Shown here piece after piece: positions 12,970-25,294 of a stretch of DNA of 64,000 nt. The stretch is from Undaria pinnatifida (Eukaryota; Sar; Phaeophyceae; Laminariales; Alariaceae), in contig JABAKD010000017.1 of assembly GCA_012845835.1 (NCBI GenBank), positions 6,255,151 to 6,319,150 of the forward strand, read 5' to 3'. The notes under the pieces were generated by a model. It was not told the origin of the DNA. It did no database searches and saw only the letters and a program-made list of their open reading frames with translations. Position numbers and translations under genes: made by a program. Position 1 is the first letter of the stretch, and the number at the start of each line of letters is the position of its first letter.

Positions 12970-13670
12970 ACCATGTAATTTCCATGATTTTGCCGTGCCG
13001 GTGTGGGGCTCGGACATCACAAATTATCAGAAAGAGATAAATATTGCATAACACAACAGGCGAGGTGATGTGGTCATGCCATGTCACACCAATGAGCACG
13101 AGGGCGAGAAGTGAAAATCGTCAGTGTTTCGAAAGGAACGCTTGGTGTACCCGCGCTCACTTACGTTACTTCGTTAGTCATTCCTCGTTTGGCACATGTT
13201 GGGAGGCGATCATCATGCAGACGTTGAGTACGAAATGCCCTTGTCGTACGTAATGGGCTGGTAGCGTGGTCTACCGCAATTTTAACATATCTGCCTGTAC
13301 TTTCTTTTCCCATTATTATTAGCTCATGCACGATTTTACGTCCATGATTTTTACTGTGTCAACGTAGGGCTCTGAGGTCGCCATTTCTAACACAGCGATA
13401 CATAATACAAATACAACAAGCGAGGTTATGTGGTTATTCTATGTCACTTTACTATTGAACACGAGGGGGAGAGGTGCAAATCGTCAATGTTTTGAAAGGA
13501 GCGCTTAATGTGCCCGCGCTCAATGATGTTGCTTCGTTAGGCATATGCTACTGCGTTTGGTAGAGGTGCGTAGTAGGCTGGTAGTGTGGTATACCGCATT
13601 TTTTCACCATATCTGCGTGTGCTTCCTTTTCCACATTATTATCATTTTCTAGTTTACGATCATACGCCCT
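12970..13670 (+). repeat. Diverged direct duplication, about 360 bp
   Basis: The order CCATGATTTT, ACAAGCGAGGT or ACAGGCGAGGT, CACGAGGG, GAAAGGA.CGCTT, CCCGCGCTCA and GGCTGGTAG.GTGGT occurs twice, at about 12970-13320 and 13335-13670. Confidence 0.7.
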
Positions 13671-13689
13671 GCTTATGATTATTATAAAA

Positions 13690-13930
13690 AAATGAAAAAA
13701 ATGCACTCCAGCATTGAGATCGAATATTTTGTCGAAACTCATCTGTGCAAGCTGTGTGTGATACTCCGATCGCGCGTATTACGGGTTGTGTGTCCTCATT
13801 AAGGATATATTAATAGGTCGGCGACTCCCCTTGCAACTACAGTGCAGCTATCAGGGTCAACAGGGTGATGTTAGGCGGTCTGTGCGCGGAAACTATTCAA
13901 CCCGTTTCTGAGGGGGAGTTTAGGTCACTT
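13690..13930 (+). repeat. Dispersed repeat family E
   Basis: Same order of landmarks (GAAACTCATCTGTGCAAGC, GTCGGCGACTCCCCTTGCAA, GGTCTGTGCGCGGAAACT), truncated at GAGGGGGAG. Confidence 0.75.
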
Positions 13931-13939
13931 ATATTATTA

Positions 13940-14215
13940 TAAAAAATGAAAATACACTCCAGCTGTGAGATCGAAGATTTCGTCGAAACTCATCTTTGCA
14001 AGCTGTGTGTGATACTCCGATTGCGCGCATTACGAGTTGTGTGTCCTCATTAAGGATATAGGTCGGCGACTCCCCTTACAACTACAGTGTAGCTATCAGG
14101 GTCAACAGGATGATTTTAGTCAGTCTGTTCGCGGAAACTATAAAACCCGTTTCTGAGGGGGACAAAATCTGACCGCTGTGAAGGGAAATGTATCCTTTTA
14201 TCAAGTAAGTAAGTA
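13940..14215 (+). repeat. Dispersed repeat family E, adjacent second copy
   Basis: Follows the previous copy head to tail, with GAAACTCATCTTTGCAAGC, GGTCGGCGACTCCCCTTAC and GAAGGGAAATGTATCC. Confidence 0.75.
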
Positions 14216-15602
14216 TTATGTAGTATTCAGTGTGCGTATGTAGAATAAAGGTAGTCGCCTTTGCACGCGGGTTAGAACAATCACTCACTATAATAGTTTT
14301 CACGTATTTATATTATGTGCATCCTTGCCTTTGCTGGCCTCAAGTATTTCATAGCCGGTAGTATACAGGTGCCTGCTGGTACAGTGTGTGGGCAGCATCA
14401 AAGCTCAAGTCAGAGTCATATGGCGATACGTATGAGAAAAGGCACGAGCATATTACATTTTGAAAAAAAGATATATATACTAAACACGTCAGCTGTGACT
14501 TCGACAAATTTTGGGCGCCGAGGTACTCATCTTTGCATCAAGCTGCGTGATACACCTGCCGCTCGTGAACCTTACGGTTGCTGTGCATTGTACACCTGGT
14601 GATGTAGCTTCTTGCACGCTGTGCCACCCACAAAAACTCCCATTCTCGGCAAATCGGCAACTGACTGATATACGCAAGGACATGGCTATACCCCGTGAGG
14701 CCAGTCTCTCCTAAAATAGAGCTTTGTTCCCGTACCAAAGGACGTCTTCTCACACAACAAAAAGTCTGTTGTTGGCAACATTTTTTCCTTACGCCACATT
14801 TTCTCGTTGCGGGAGAACAAAGCTTCACCTCAAAACAGTCTTATTATTATTCTTTCTACACCGTACAAAAGTGCCAGTTAGTTATCATACGAAACGGCAC
14901 TAGTACGCTGTATCTACAACGAAAAAAAAGCGCAACGACATTATTATTCCGTACCGGAAGTCTACACTAATAAACGGTTACAAAATCGGTGCAAAGTTGA
15001 TGTTGCCCACAGGTGTCCGTCCGACGGCACGCGAGAGGCGGGCTCACGGCGGTCGTCATTGTGTAATGTGTGCATTTTGTCGTAGTTTACTCCGTTGCGT
15101 TGAGTGTGCATCGACGGAAAAACCCCACTAAAACCTTTCGGAAATTGTTGACTCGTACGTCCTGAAAGAACCGTACAACGCACATACACACACGAGCATT
15201 GCGTAGCGCCCTGTGCAGGCCATGTAAAGAAGTACAGAAGATTCAATGTGAAAAAAAAACGAACTTTTGTTGTGTGCACCAAACAAACAGCATGCACATT
15301 TTTTCGTGCGCCGCGCGTAATACGTCCTGCCTAGAGGTACTTCGTATACTACGCGATATGTTCCTGAGATGCTAACACGTACGAGTGCGAGAGCTCAACG
15401 ATTCACCGGAACCACGATGTTGCCGCTCGAGCGAAACCCCGGCCAACCATTCTACGCGCTATAGTCCACCAAACAGCAAGCTTTACTGGTAGAAGTATCA
15501 GACTGCGTAGTCGGTACCAGTTCCCCGCTTGAGGGGAGCTCAACCTGCCAGAACCAAAACATCAAACCCCCCAAAAGGGCAACCCCCACCGGAGGATGTC
15601 CA

Positions 15603-15922
15603 TGCGTGTGCTACGACAGAGCGTGCACCATTTTTTCTGCTGAGGTCCGTCAGTGTCGGGGCTTAAGACATGTCACCCCTTAACCCCCCAAAAAAGCCTG
15701 ATATTACATGTGGAGAAAATCAAAACTGCCGGGACACACCGCTGGATGAAACGTTCCAGATGGCCTCTCTCGGTGTAGTATGTACAGCGAAAGTCACCTG
15801 AAAACGTAACGAAAATCTGACGAATTTTGGGGTTATGGAACGAGCCCGCCGTCATTCGGAAAACAAAAAAAAAAATTGCCGAAAAGTGCTAATAATACAC
15901 GTCCATCATCGTAGCACGCGTC
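15603..15922 (-). mobile_element. MITE-like element, family A, long variant
   Basis: Ends are TGCGTGTGCTACGACAGAG and ATCGTAGCACGCGTC. At about 320 bp it is longer than most copies. The central CCTAGG region is degraded. Confidence 0.65.
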
Positions 15923-15973
15923 TCGGACTCCTCGGGGAAACACGAAAGCGCTGGAGACGTTCGAAATAAAACC

Positions 15974-16280
15974 CACCCGTGCTGTACGGTAGAGAGGTGC
16001 ACACACTTTTTTTTTTTTGCTGCTCAAGTATCTCCTCAAGCGAGAAACCTCTGTAATTTTGTACACGACCCCACCCCCCAAACAAACACCGGTGCGGTAG
16101 AGGAAAAAAAAAATTATGGAGTGGTCCCCGATCAACGTTTTCTCCAGGGCCTACATTAGAGTCTAGATATATACAACCAAACATATCTCACAAGCAGTAG
16201 ACAAGAAGAGAATATAATTCCGACGACTGTGGGTTAACGCCTTCCATCACGACTTGAAAGCCTCTTTTTTTCGGACGAGT
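15974..16280 (-). mobile_element. MITE-like element, family A, degraded
   Basis: Begins CCCGTGCTGTACGGTAGAG about 50 bp after the preceding copy and keeps the GACTGTGGGTTAA landmark, but has no clear right terminus. Confidence 0.4.
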
Positions 16281-17426
16281 TTACTCGACGTTATAGCATA
16301 GGCGAGGGATTTGGGGGGCCTCTAAAGACACGGTCGAATTCCGAAATCGCTTGACCCCTAACGAAATCGTGGTACGCATACGCGTCTGAGTGATTCCCTG
16401 CATGCGCTACTAGGTATAAAACGAACAGCATTAGTATTGATTGCCAAGAATGCGAGTTTTCTATTTTTGCGACTTTGGGTTATTTAAGGAGTCCCCGTCA
16501 TTGCTCTACCTCTCTCTACCATATATCGTGGCACGCGTCGTATTGCTGCTGCTCAATTTAGATGCAAATCAGATAACCCTGCACGTAAGTATTTTTATGC
16601 AAAAACGTGTAAGATTTCGCTCACTTCCGGCATCCATACTATTTGGAGCATGAGTAGGACATTTTCTGTCGTAGATAAGAAAGGGTGAACTAGAGTATAC
16701 GAATTCTGCGACACTAAGTAGCAACAACAGGCAACAACAGCAGTGCACCGCTGGCGGACGCAAACGTTGTTTTGCTATTTTATTTTTCTGTCGTTATCCC
16801 TGCCGCCACACCAAGTTAGTAACTATACGCAGGGTTGCCGAACGTTCAAGGTGACTTTGAATTAGAGGGTTGGCGCTACCCGTACAAGGTCGAGGTCAAC
16901 AAGAAATACGTGCACCAGCCTGGCACGTTCGTCGCACATCTTCTGACAAAACGCACGTCGTCCATCACCCGATGCGCGGTCCCATGCGACATGGCCGTTC
17001 GTGTCTGACCTTCGCAAAGAGTAGAACATTAGGGTTGTTGGCGGGACACTGGTTTCGGAAAACATTTCAATAGTATCGACTACGAACGACAACGTCATGT
17101 ACGCGAGGTCAACCAAAACCCACCAAAAAACACCCAAAGACGGACGAACAAAAGGGCACTTCGTCGGTCGGGTTGACCTCGGTTTACGACGTCCGTCCGT
17201 CGGTTTCAACACAAAAAACTCCCGCAAACTACCTGCTAAAGCTAGGAGGGCATACTTAACGGAGAAGCCAGCACGAAGCGCGTGGTTACGCTGCCGAGTT
17301 TTACATAATCAGATCTCACGAAGTTCACGCCAGGCGACGAGAACTGTTAGTCGGGGCATTTCGGAGCTGGCCGCACGAGCCCCCAGACGCGTGCTTCGGT
17401 AAAGGTGGGATTTTTCCGTCCCGAGG

Positions 17427-17735
17427 AGATGCATGCTACGCTAGAGGTACACAACTTTTCTTCTAAGTTTCTTCGCACGAGCCCCGCAAACCCTCCCTAC
17501 TATGCTAATTTCAAGTAGTTCTGTCCCCCAAAACGGGTTTCCAGCTTTAAAGGCGTTAAGGCCTCCCTACCAAAAACCCGATTTGGAGTACCAGCAGAAC
17601 TGCTGCTGCCAGATTACAAACACCATAGCACCTCCCAGGTACACACTTGTAACGAGAATCGTGCGAAACAAGATGGCTTAATTTGGGACGATTTGGGTTT
17701 AAGGAGCCCCGTCATTCACAAACCATCCTACCGAT
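17427..17735 (-). mobile_element. MITE-like element, family A, interrupted
   Basis: Left end GATGCATGCTACGCTAGAGG. The right half (GACGATTTGGGTTTAAGGAG) is typical, but the middle is replaced by unrelated sequence with the CCCAAAACGGG inverted segment, suggesting a nested insertion. Confidence 0.5.
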
Positions 17736-17967
17736 CACAGGATTTTTTTTTTTCTTGGCCCCAGAAATGTCGCGGATTAGGATTCTTTTTTACACACGGG
17801 ATTACGAGTTCATTTTTTCTCCAAAAACGATGCCTGGGTCACGAGCAGCAGAAGAGCTGAGCTCTCGATTGAGGAGGTTCCGAAACATCTTGCTTGGTGC
17901 GCTTGCAACCCCGTGGCATGGCGTTTTCAACTCGAAACCGCTACTACTTCTGAATGTCGATCCAGGA

Positions 17968-18246
17968 AGCATGCTACACGGTAGAGGTGCAACATTTATA
18001 TTTTTTGATATATTGCTACTCCTCAATATGGGAGCTTAAGACATGCCTTAACCCAAATGCTGATTTCGAAAAAACTAAAACTGCTAGAGAACGGACATGA
18101 AAAAAAATCTCACGGCCTAGGTACACGACGAGAATCAAGAAATAAATATGTCGAATTATTCTGACGATTTCGGGTTATTAAGGAGATTCGTTATTCGGAA
18201 ACCGCTTTGGCCAAGAAAAGGTATACCTGCTATCCCAGCACGCGTC
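17968..18246 (-). mobile_element. MITE-like element, family A
   Basis: Both ends are present (AAGCATGCTACACGGTAGAG and CCCAGCACGCGTC), with ACGGCCTAGGTACACGACG at the centre and CGATTTCGGGTTATTAAGG. Confidence 0.7.
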
Positions 18247-20115
18247 TCAGGAAGCGGCCGATTTTGGATCCTCCGGCGACAAAATCCAACACACCTAGAT
18301 AGAGGCGTTATTGAGCCGGTTCGACCATTCGTTACGATTCGTGGGCGGAGATGCGTTGGTGTTCGAGTTTGGAAGGCGGTGTGTTCCATGGCACTCGGAA
18401 AAGTAGATGAAGGTGCGTGGCGAGGCGAGGTTATGCCTCCCTCTCTTAAAAGAGATGCAGAGAGGTGGTATCAAGTAAATCTGTGAATTGTAGCGCTTTC
18501 CACCGTAGTTGGAACACGAACGGGTCGTGCAGTCAAACGAGTTGCCAAAAATGTGAAAGCGAAGAAGAGAATATTAGAAGGTTAGAGGAGATCAGAAATG
18601 ATCAGAGGGTGGGGCTGGTCATTATCTTATCATCTGGTGTCGTATTCGCATCCGCTCGAGCTACCCAGAGCACGATGAATATAGGCTCCCGCGTGAGCCC
18701 GAGGCCGACATTGCCGCGCGCCCGGCTAGGTAGATGGACACAGATGGACCCGTATCAAGACCAGACCTTTGGCAATATCATATCGCATAGAAACCCCGAT
18801 ACGTGGAGGCACTACGTAGCACCCATAGACTACGTCACCAGCTTTTACCGTTTTCCTGCCGCGCTAAGAGAGTTCGGATCTCTTTCCCCACATTGTCGAT
18901 AATCAGACTCTTCACAAGAAAGAGGTGAAAGTTCGTGACACTATCTGAATCGATATCCATTTTTTGAATGCAGTCTGCCGTTATCTTGAACGTGTAGTAG
19001 GCGAAGACAAAAGTATACTCATGTCATGTACAGGTACACTACTACCTCAAATAGGGCTGCAAACAAATTCTCCGCATGACGCCAACACGTGTGATGACCA
19101 TCCGAGAAGAATATTTCCGCGTCTATGTGTACACAGTACTCCGCCCCCCCCCCACCCCGCCCGCGCGCTCATGGCTGCCAGCGACAGCGCAGGCTACCAT
19201 CAAAGACGCGTCTACTGTGCACCCCAGTGAATGACTGCACTTCGCCGAAATCACCGGACGAAGCGCGAGAAGTGGAGAATCAATACGTTGCGTGGTCAAT
19301 GGGCGCCCAACCGCGACGCTTGGTTTTAAGAGGGCTATTCGCATGCACTATTGGCCTCCTTGATGAGCAGGCGCACAGGCCGCTAACGCCAGCGATAGCG
19401 TAGAGTATGCATCGCTCCAATGCCACTGTGGTCCCGATCATATTGGGCCGAGAGAACCCGTCACTGCAATGCCAGCAGGATCACAATCAAGAAATCTATA
19501 GAATCAGCTCTTTACGTGCGTGAAGAACAAGCCACCACACTTAGGCAATGCTAAACCACGCACTTTCTCTCAGCTGCCTCTGCTGCGACAGCAACTAACA
19601 AACATTCTCCAACGTAGAACACGTACACACACAAAAGTAATGAACATAATGAAAAATCCAAACAACACACTACCACGTCCATTGCCGCGCTTAGGATAGA
19701 CGAAAGACGTTCAACAGAAGTGCCCCGCTTTACATATTCAGCGGTTGGGAGAAAATATGGTTGCTGAGAACATCTAGCACCGTTGTTTTTCTAGGGTGCC
19801 GACGCAATGCGTAGTTCCGCAAACCATGCCACAGCGACGCCAAGACTACGTGTTGTACAAGTAAACCTGACGGAGAAAGTGCAGGTATGACTATAGTACA
19901 GGCTATACGTCGAACCAAACCTGAAACACGTTCAGACCCGTACAACCCTTTGGCACCTAACCTTCGTCCAATGCCCATGCTAAATCCCACGTTTGCAACA
20001 TCGGCAGCGGTGAGTGCAGATCTGGCCATCCTGCAGCGAAATGCTTGAGGAAACCCAGCTGCTTATCGCCAGTCCACAGACAACCGAGGTGGGCAGAAGG
20101 CGCGCACATGACCCG

Positions 20116-23100
20116 TTAATGGAGCAGGGCGAAGTCGGTCCCCAAGGCGTCGGATACGCGGTAGTCCTCCACCGTTCCCCGTATCGCGCTATAACCTTCC
20201 ATGACCTCACTGCCGTTTTCATCCACCACGGGGCGGGCCGTCTCGCCCAGCATTCCGGTTAGGTGCGGGTTGTCGACGGCCAGGCCGTCCAGCCCGATGT
20301 CCATCTGCCAAAACTCCAGCCCGGGGAGGACGCGGCCATCCCAGTTGATTTCCCCCTCGATTTGGTACCCGAAGCCAACGTTCAAGCGCACATCGACGGT
20401 GGTGGTCATGATTTTCATGATGGCGTGGCTGGACTGTAGCTTCGCCAGACCGTGTTCGTCGATGTACTTGGCGCACCAGTCGGGGGCCGCCATCTGGTCG
20501 AAGCTCATCACCCAGTCTTCGAAGGTCTCTACCGCCAGCGCCCGTCCACCCTCAAGCATCTCGGCGTACATTCGGGCCCAGAGCTTGTCACCGCCGAACT
20601 GTCGACACTCAACCGGCAGGTTCGACGCCGAGATGTCAATCCCATCGGCCACATACGTGTTCCGAGTAGGAACAAGGAGCTGGGCAGCCTCCTTCCCATT
20701 CACGGTAGCACGCAAGCCGTTGTTGGCGAGGCAGACGGCTTCGCCGTGAGAGCATCCGGGGGTCGTGGTGGTGTAAGGGTTGTTCACTTCTACCACGAGG
20801 GAGTTACCGTCTGCGACGACGCTAAGGCCCGTGACCAGCTGGCGGTCGGGAAAATCCTCGGGCATGGGGGCGGTGAGGCGAACGTTGACGTGGAAGTCGG
20901 CGTCCTCATCCTTGACGAGGCAGTACCAGCCGCCGTCGACTCCAGACCAGTTGATGCGCTGACCGCGGAGTCCCTGCATGTGAGGATCTCCGCATAAGCT
21001 GCTTCCATTCGAGCACGCTGCCGATATTTTAGCACACACACACGTAGGTCAACGACGGATTGGACGAAAAAACAAGAACGGTTAAATAACACGGGCTGTT
21101 TTTCAGGTACTCGGGGTCGTGGTTGGTGATGTTAGCCATCCCTTCGTGTGAAAGAAGCGGGTTTCCAGCGTTTGGCGCGCGCCACGATAGAGCTCGAGCG
21201 GAACTTTTTCGGCCTAATTTGTTTTCTGAATCATGACCGACCTCCTCAACTAAAGACGAACTCAATACTTCTCTGGAATTCGAGTCGTCCCACGGCAGGG
21301 GCGCAGCAGATATAGTAGGAAATCGGCTGTTTCCAGGAAATTTCCCGAGCTCCTAACACGAGGAGCTAGCACAAAATCTCACCAGAAAAAATGACTAAGA
21401 GGAGGCGTTCTTCCACACAACCCAACCAAGCCTCTATGCCTTAGTGAAGAATAAAATATATAGAGAAATGAAATTACTTGACTATCCTAGGTAGCTCTTC
21501 ACATGAGGAGCTTAATCCGCGAAGAACGTTTTGGGGCCCAAAACGTGCGACCTCTTCTACGGGACGTGTTATCCCCTTCGTGCCCTTACGATGTGATAGG
21601 CTAAGCATGCCTGAGTCATGTGATTGTCGTTCGGGTTTCGTCGTCGGTTTTTCTTGAAACGAGTTTCCGGTCGAGAGGAATAGAGAAATACTCAACCAGG
21701 AGCTTTTGGAGCAAAACAGATCGATCCTGCCGCAATCGTTGCACGTGGCTTCCTAAGAAGACGAGTAGAGAAACCATAGAGATAGGCGTGGGCGGTGGAT
21801 GCGTTTTCTACCATATGTCTACGAGTATCAAGCGCGTACTAGGTGGTGATGATCCCTGAGAAATGTCACAATAACATAGGTCATTGATCTGGTGACGGCT
21901 ACAAGGAGTGCGACGTACCTGTCGGGTCTGGAAGAGCGCAGTCCGCGTCCAGGTCGTCGTGTTGCAGGAGGAACATAAGTAACAGAAGCGGGCAAGATGG
22001 TGAGGGTGCATGGTTAGGGCTGCTGCGTTGATCACAGCACGAGTGGCAAGAAATTGTGAAGTATGTACGAGTGTGGAGGGTACCCCGACATTTGATCGGA
22101 GACGACACGGTCCCGCGATGTCGACCGACGCGGGCTACGAGATAGAGACGGGGCAGTATATAGCCTAGCCTAAACTCGTTTGCCCCATACCCTAGGAAGA
22201 AAATCGTCGGAAATTTTTTCTTGTTTTTGCGAAATGGTCGTTTCGTGTGGCTGATCCACGGAGGTTTGTACACCGTGGATGGCGCTTTCAGTGTGGGCAA
22301 CCTCAGTGTTAGGGTGCGGTAAAGAGTTCCGCAGATAGGGGAAGCGCCAGAAAAAAAAGGTGCACCCTGAGAGTTCCATTGGTAGCATGGGTCGATTTTA
22401 CAGGACAAGGCTCTCTTGGGGGAACCATCGACAACGTATAGCGTGGTATGCTACGACGTGATCAGCTTGCAAGGTAGGCGACAATGCGGTATTGCGCAAT
22501 GCAGCAGAGGGTTAGGTGAAGTTTGCCGCAAACACCGCTGCAACGTGAAACTGTCAAAAGCGAGGAGAGGGCCTGACCTTTCTCACCGAAATGTGGGAGA
22601 TAATGAGACGGTATTGTTAGTTTCCTCATGAACGCCTTGGGTTCGTTAGCAAACATCACTGTCGCAGAGGGGCTGGGTTTCGACGCACATACGCTGTAAA
22701 CGGCGTTTTACTGGCGGCCTGGCAAAACCCCGCGCGTCAGATGGAGCAACATTATCTCTTGCAGCTGAACTTCTCGACATACACGTCAAGACAGATAAGA
22801 TAGGAAACATCTCGGTTCTTCAGACAAGTGGTGGGGATGAAAAAACTACCACCAAGACCTCAACATCGCGGCGTGTATGTGTTACGCGTCGGGCAATCTC
22901 GTTTTTCATGCCAAAATTGGTCTGTAGTTAGACGTGTATACTACGGGAAGGGTGCACTCAAGAAATCTCCTGAGGCCCCTCACGTGAAGACCTCCGTACT
23001 TGACCCACAAACCGGTGGAGTGCGCATATATTCGAAAGCTCAAAATGACGGAGAATTTCGTGGCCTACTGATGATGGCTATGTCACCAGTAAACGGAAGC

Positions 23101-25294
23101 ATGCCACGATAAAGGGTGACGTCATCGTATTCTCGCTGCAAGGTTGTCGGCCTGAGGAGCTGGCCCTATCACGCACCTCACCCACAATTGCATTCGTTTC
23201 GAGCTAAGCAAAATTGCAACCGGGGGGAAGAAAAAACCTGGCCTAGGCGTTCAACACACAACTTTTTCAAATGAAAGAAAGCATTTTCCGACGATTTTGT
23301 GTTAAGGAGCCCTGTCACTGAGAAAAAAAAATTGCCAAAAAAAGGGATACCGCTATCGTAGCACCACCGGTGAATGTTGGAGAATCAAACGGCGGTGTTG
23401 GTTAGGTTCTCAGTTGAGCAGCACCTTCTGCAATAAAACGATTTGATACAAAATTACATCCCTCTCTCGCCACACGCCTGGACCGCCGCGGATAATGCGA
23501 GGCATGTGTCACATATTCTCTGCTAACGGTAGCACAAATGCATATATTCATGTACATGTTAAGAATCATCTACAGCGAATAGATATCACATCACGTCGGA
23601 GTGATTCTGCGACAGCTCCCGCCCAAGAACCATCGATTATTCGGTACAACGAACGTTTCGTGGCTGCTCGACACAAAGGAAGGATAACGTTGAGAAAAAA
23701 TGTTATCTACATAGACTATACCTCCTTGTGTGCTAAGCTCTAACGATCGACGACGTCGGGGTGTCGAGGGACACCGTATTTCAGGAGACACGACCGGGAG
23801 CTGGTTTTGAAAGCGGTGATTTCGTTCAGGAATAGTTGCGGAGGCTGCCGTAGAACGCACTCGTCGGCAGGAACGACGCTATCACACATACACCGACATC
23901 TGTTGATGTTTGGCTATGTCATGTAGATTCCGGCAACGCAAACTCACTGCAGCAGTTGTCGCCGTCGCTGTCCATTCCGCAGCTGCCGCTGACCGTCTCA
24001 GTCTCATCCGACGAGGTGTAGTTGCACCCCTGAACGAGCCATGCAAAAGGGGAGACGGTTTTGCTCACAGGGGATTAAAATCGACAAGAAAAATGTTGAT
24101 GATGATACCGTCCGCGCTAGGCACGTTTTCAACTGTGTGTGGCAGTCCGAGTGGTCACTTTGAACGACTGAACGTGTTCGTAACAGTGTTTGGCTAGACG
24201 TCGTTGGACAGAATGAACCGTGTACTTAGGTGCAAATGACCGGTTTGTCCGCAAAATCTCTGCCGTTCATTTCGAGGGGGACCCGTCTCTTCCACGAGTT
24301 AGTCTCCAAACTGCGCCATGTAGATGACTGCGTAGTACATTGCTTGGCCGAGGGCCCTCGTATAGATATGGTATTTTAACGGTTTCGTCTCTGCTAGGCC
24401 CGCAGCTAGCTGAAAAACCTCTACAGCTTCGACGTTTGCGTCAGGCACGAAACAGTCGCTGATATGTTGTGCGATAGGAGAAGCAGGTTTAGGTCAAATG
24501 CATTTCTGGCAAGCAGGTTTTCCAACTCAGGAATGACTAAACTCCCGTTGGTTGTGATCTACGGTAACATTCGTTGCATAGATAAGCCATGGAGATTGTT
24601 TATTTTGGGTTAAACTAAATAATTCCGCTTGACCACAAGATTCAGCGTTTGGGGTGGCGCATGCCCTTCGAGCACCTGGAGAAAGGTGCCTGGCTCACAA
24701 GCATGGGCGCACGCATAGACTATAGCGTGCGCCCCCCTTCGCTACTATTCCAACACCTAAATAAAAACTGCTGTCCGAGCACGTCATGACGCGGTGTGTT
24801 TGCAAGAATCACAGCAGTGAGTCCTTGGGAGAAATCCCACCCTCCCTGGGAGAAATGGTTCGAGCAACACCTGCACGTACGATGTTGCCGTCACTAATTC
24901 GCCTTGGATACGCCCACCACAAAACGCAAAACTTTCTACGTTTGCCAGACAGACTAATTCAACGATTATTCCAAATCCTTAGCAATGCTCGAACTGGGAA
25001 ACCTCGGAGCTGTGCAGAAGAGGCGTACGAAACCGCGACGAAGTCTGTGTCCATCGCCTGCACAGACTCCATGCATGTACTGTGTATTTATCTAACGATA
25101 ACATCGAGATGTGTTGCGCTGTCGACAACGAAGGGCCGCAGCGTATCGCTGTGAATCATGTTGCTTACATCTCCTGAACTCCTGCCGCTGCACGCATTGC
25201 GTTGTTTCTGCTTGGTGCTCATTCCTACTGCCTGCTGCAGAATCGACAGGGCCAAGAGCCCGATCACGAAGAACCCGGAAGCCCGCATCATCAT
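20116..25294 (-). CDS. G2: secreted Cys-rich GDPH-motif protein, four-exon gene
   Basis: Proposed join on the minus strand: exon 1 25294-25169, exon 2 24029-23948, microexon 21927-21919, exon 3 21017-20116 (TAA stop), 372 residues. The start is a run of three Met codons, with no longer open frame upstream. A signal peptide (VIGLLALSILQQAVG) precedes the MSTKQKQRNACSG linker; the donor is GTAAGC in phase 0. Exon 2 is the longest of the family, 27 codons, with two extra residues in the Thr/Glu loop before TVSGSCGMDSDGDNCC. Exon 3 carries LCGDPHM, WSGVDGGWYCLVKD, the conserved SASNLPVECRQFGGDKLW block and GTDFALLH. The linker has GRSSGD where others have GMSSGD. Intron 2 shares a diverged block with intron 2 of G4, which also has CSxGSSLCGDPHM, so these two are sister copies. 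Function unknown; secretion is inferred. Confidence 0.82.
21335..21560. repeat. Dispersed repeat family B
   Basis: Two palindromic GAGCTCCT...AGGAGCT motifs (about 21348-21369 and 21492-21511) flank a segment with CACAACCCAACCAAGCC; TTTTGGGGCCCAAAA follows. It lies in G2 intron 3. Confidence 0.5.
21919..21927 (-). other. G2 candidate 9-nt microexon
   Basis: Minus-strand ACCCGACAG follows the acceptor CTCTTCCAG and is followed by GTACGT. Included, it joins exons 2 and 3 as Asn-Pro-Thr-Ala-Cys. About 85 nt upstream is a CTAAC branch-point-like site, with no AG between it and the acceptor. Confidence 0.65.
23235..23366 (-). mobile_element. MITE-like element, family A, half copy
   Basis: Only the CCTAGG centre, GACGATTTTGTGTTAAGGAG and the TATCGTAGCACC end remain. 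It lies in G2 intron 2. Confidence 0.5.
23650..23866 (+). repeat. Dispersed repeat family C
   Basis: CGAACGTTTCGTGGCTGCTC start, GACGACGTCGGGGTGTCGAG and GAGCTGGTTTTGAAAGC inside, and GGCTGCCGTAGAACGCAC at the end. It lies in G2 intron 2, upstream of the microexon. Confidence 0.65.

Larger units (their letters stand above)
5713..20115. other. Intergenic region G1-G2, no supported gene
   Basis: This 14.4-kb stretch holds MITE copies (15.6-18.2 kb), family E and D repeats, the SINE-like copy and G-rich arrays. Open frames are short, lack recognisable motifs or overlap repeats. From about 8.5 to 11 kb and 18.3 to 20.1 kb I see nothing I can name. Confidence 0.6.

Noticed and set aside
18465-18902. 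Plus-strand frame of 145 codons.
   Set aside because: No motif, no homologous copy, no signal of coding composition, and the upstream part overlaps MITE-flanking sequence.
21899-22408. Minus-strand frame of 169 codons across the G2 microexon, whose end (DLDADCALPDPT) partly matches G3 and G5 in frame.
   Set aside because: G1 has a 5-nt length difference in the same stretch and no AG acceptor lies upstream in G3 or G4, so the region is better explained as branch-point and acceptor sequence before a 9-nt exon.
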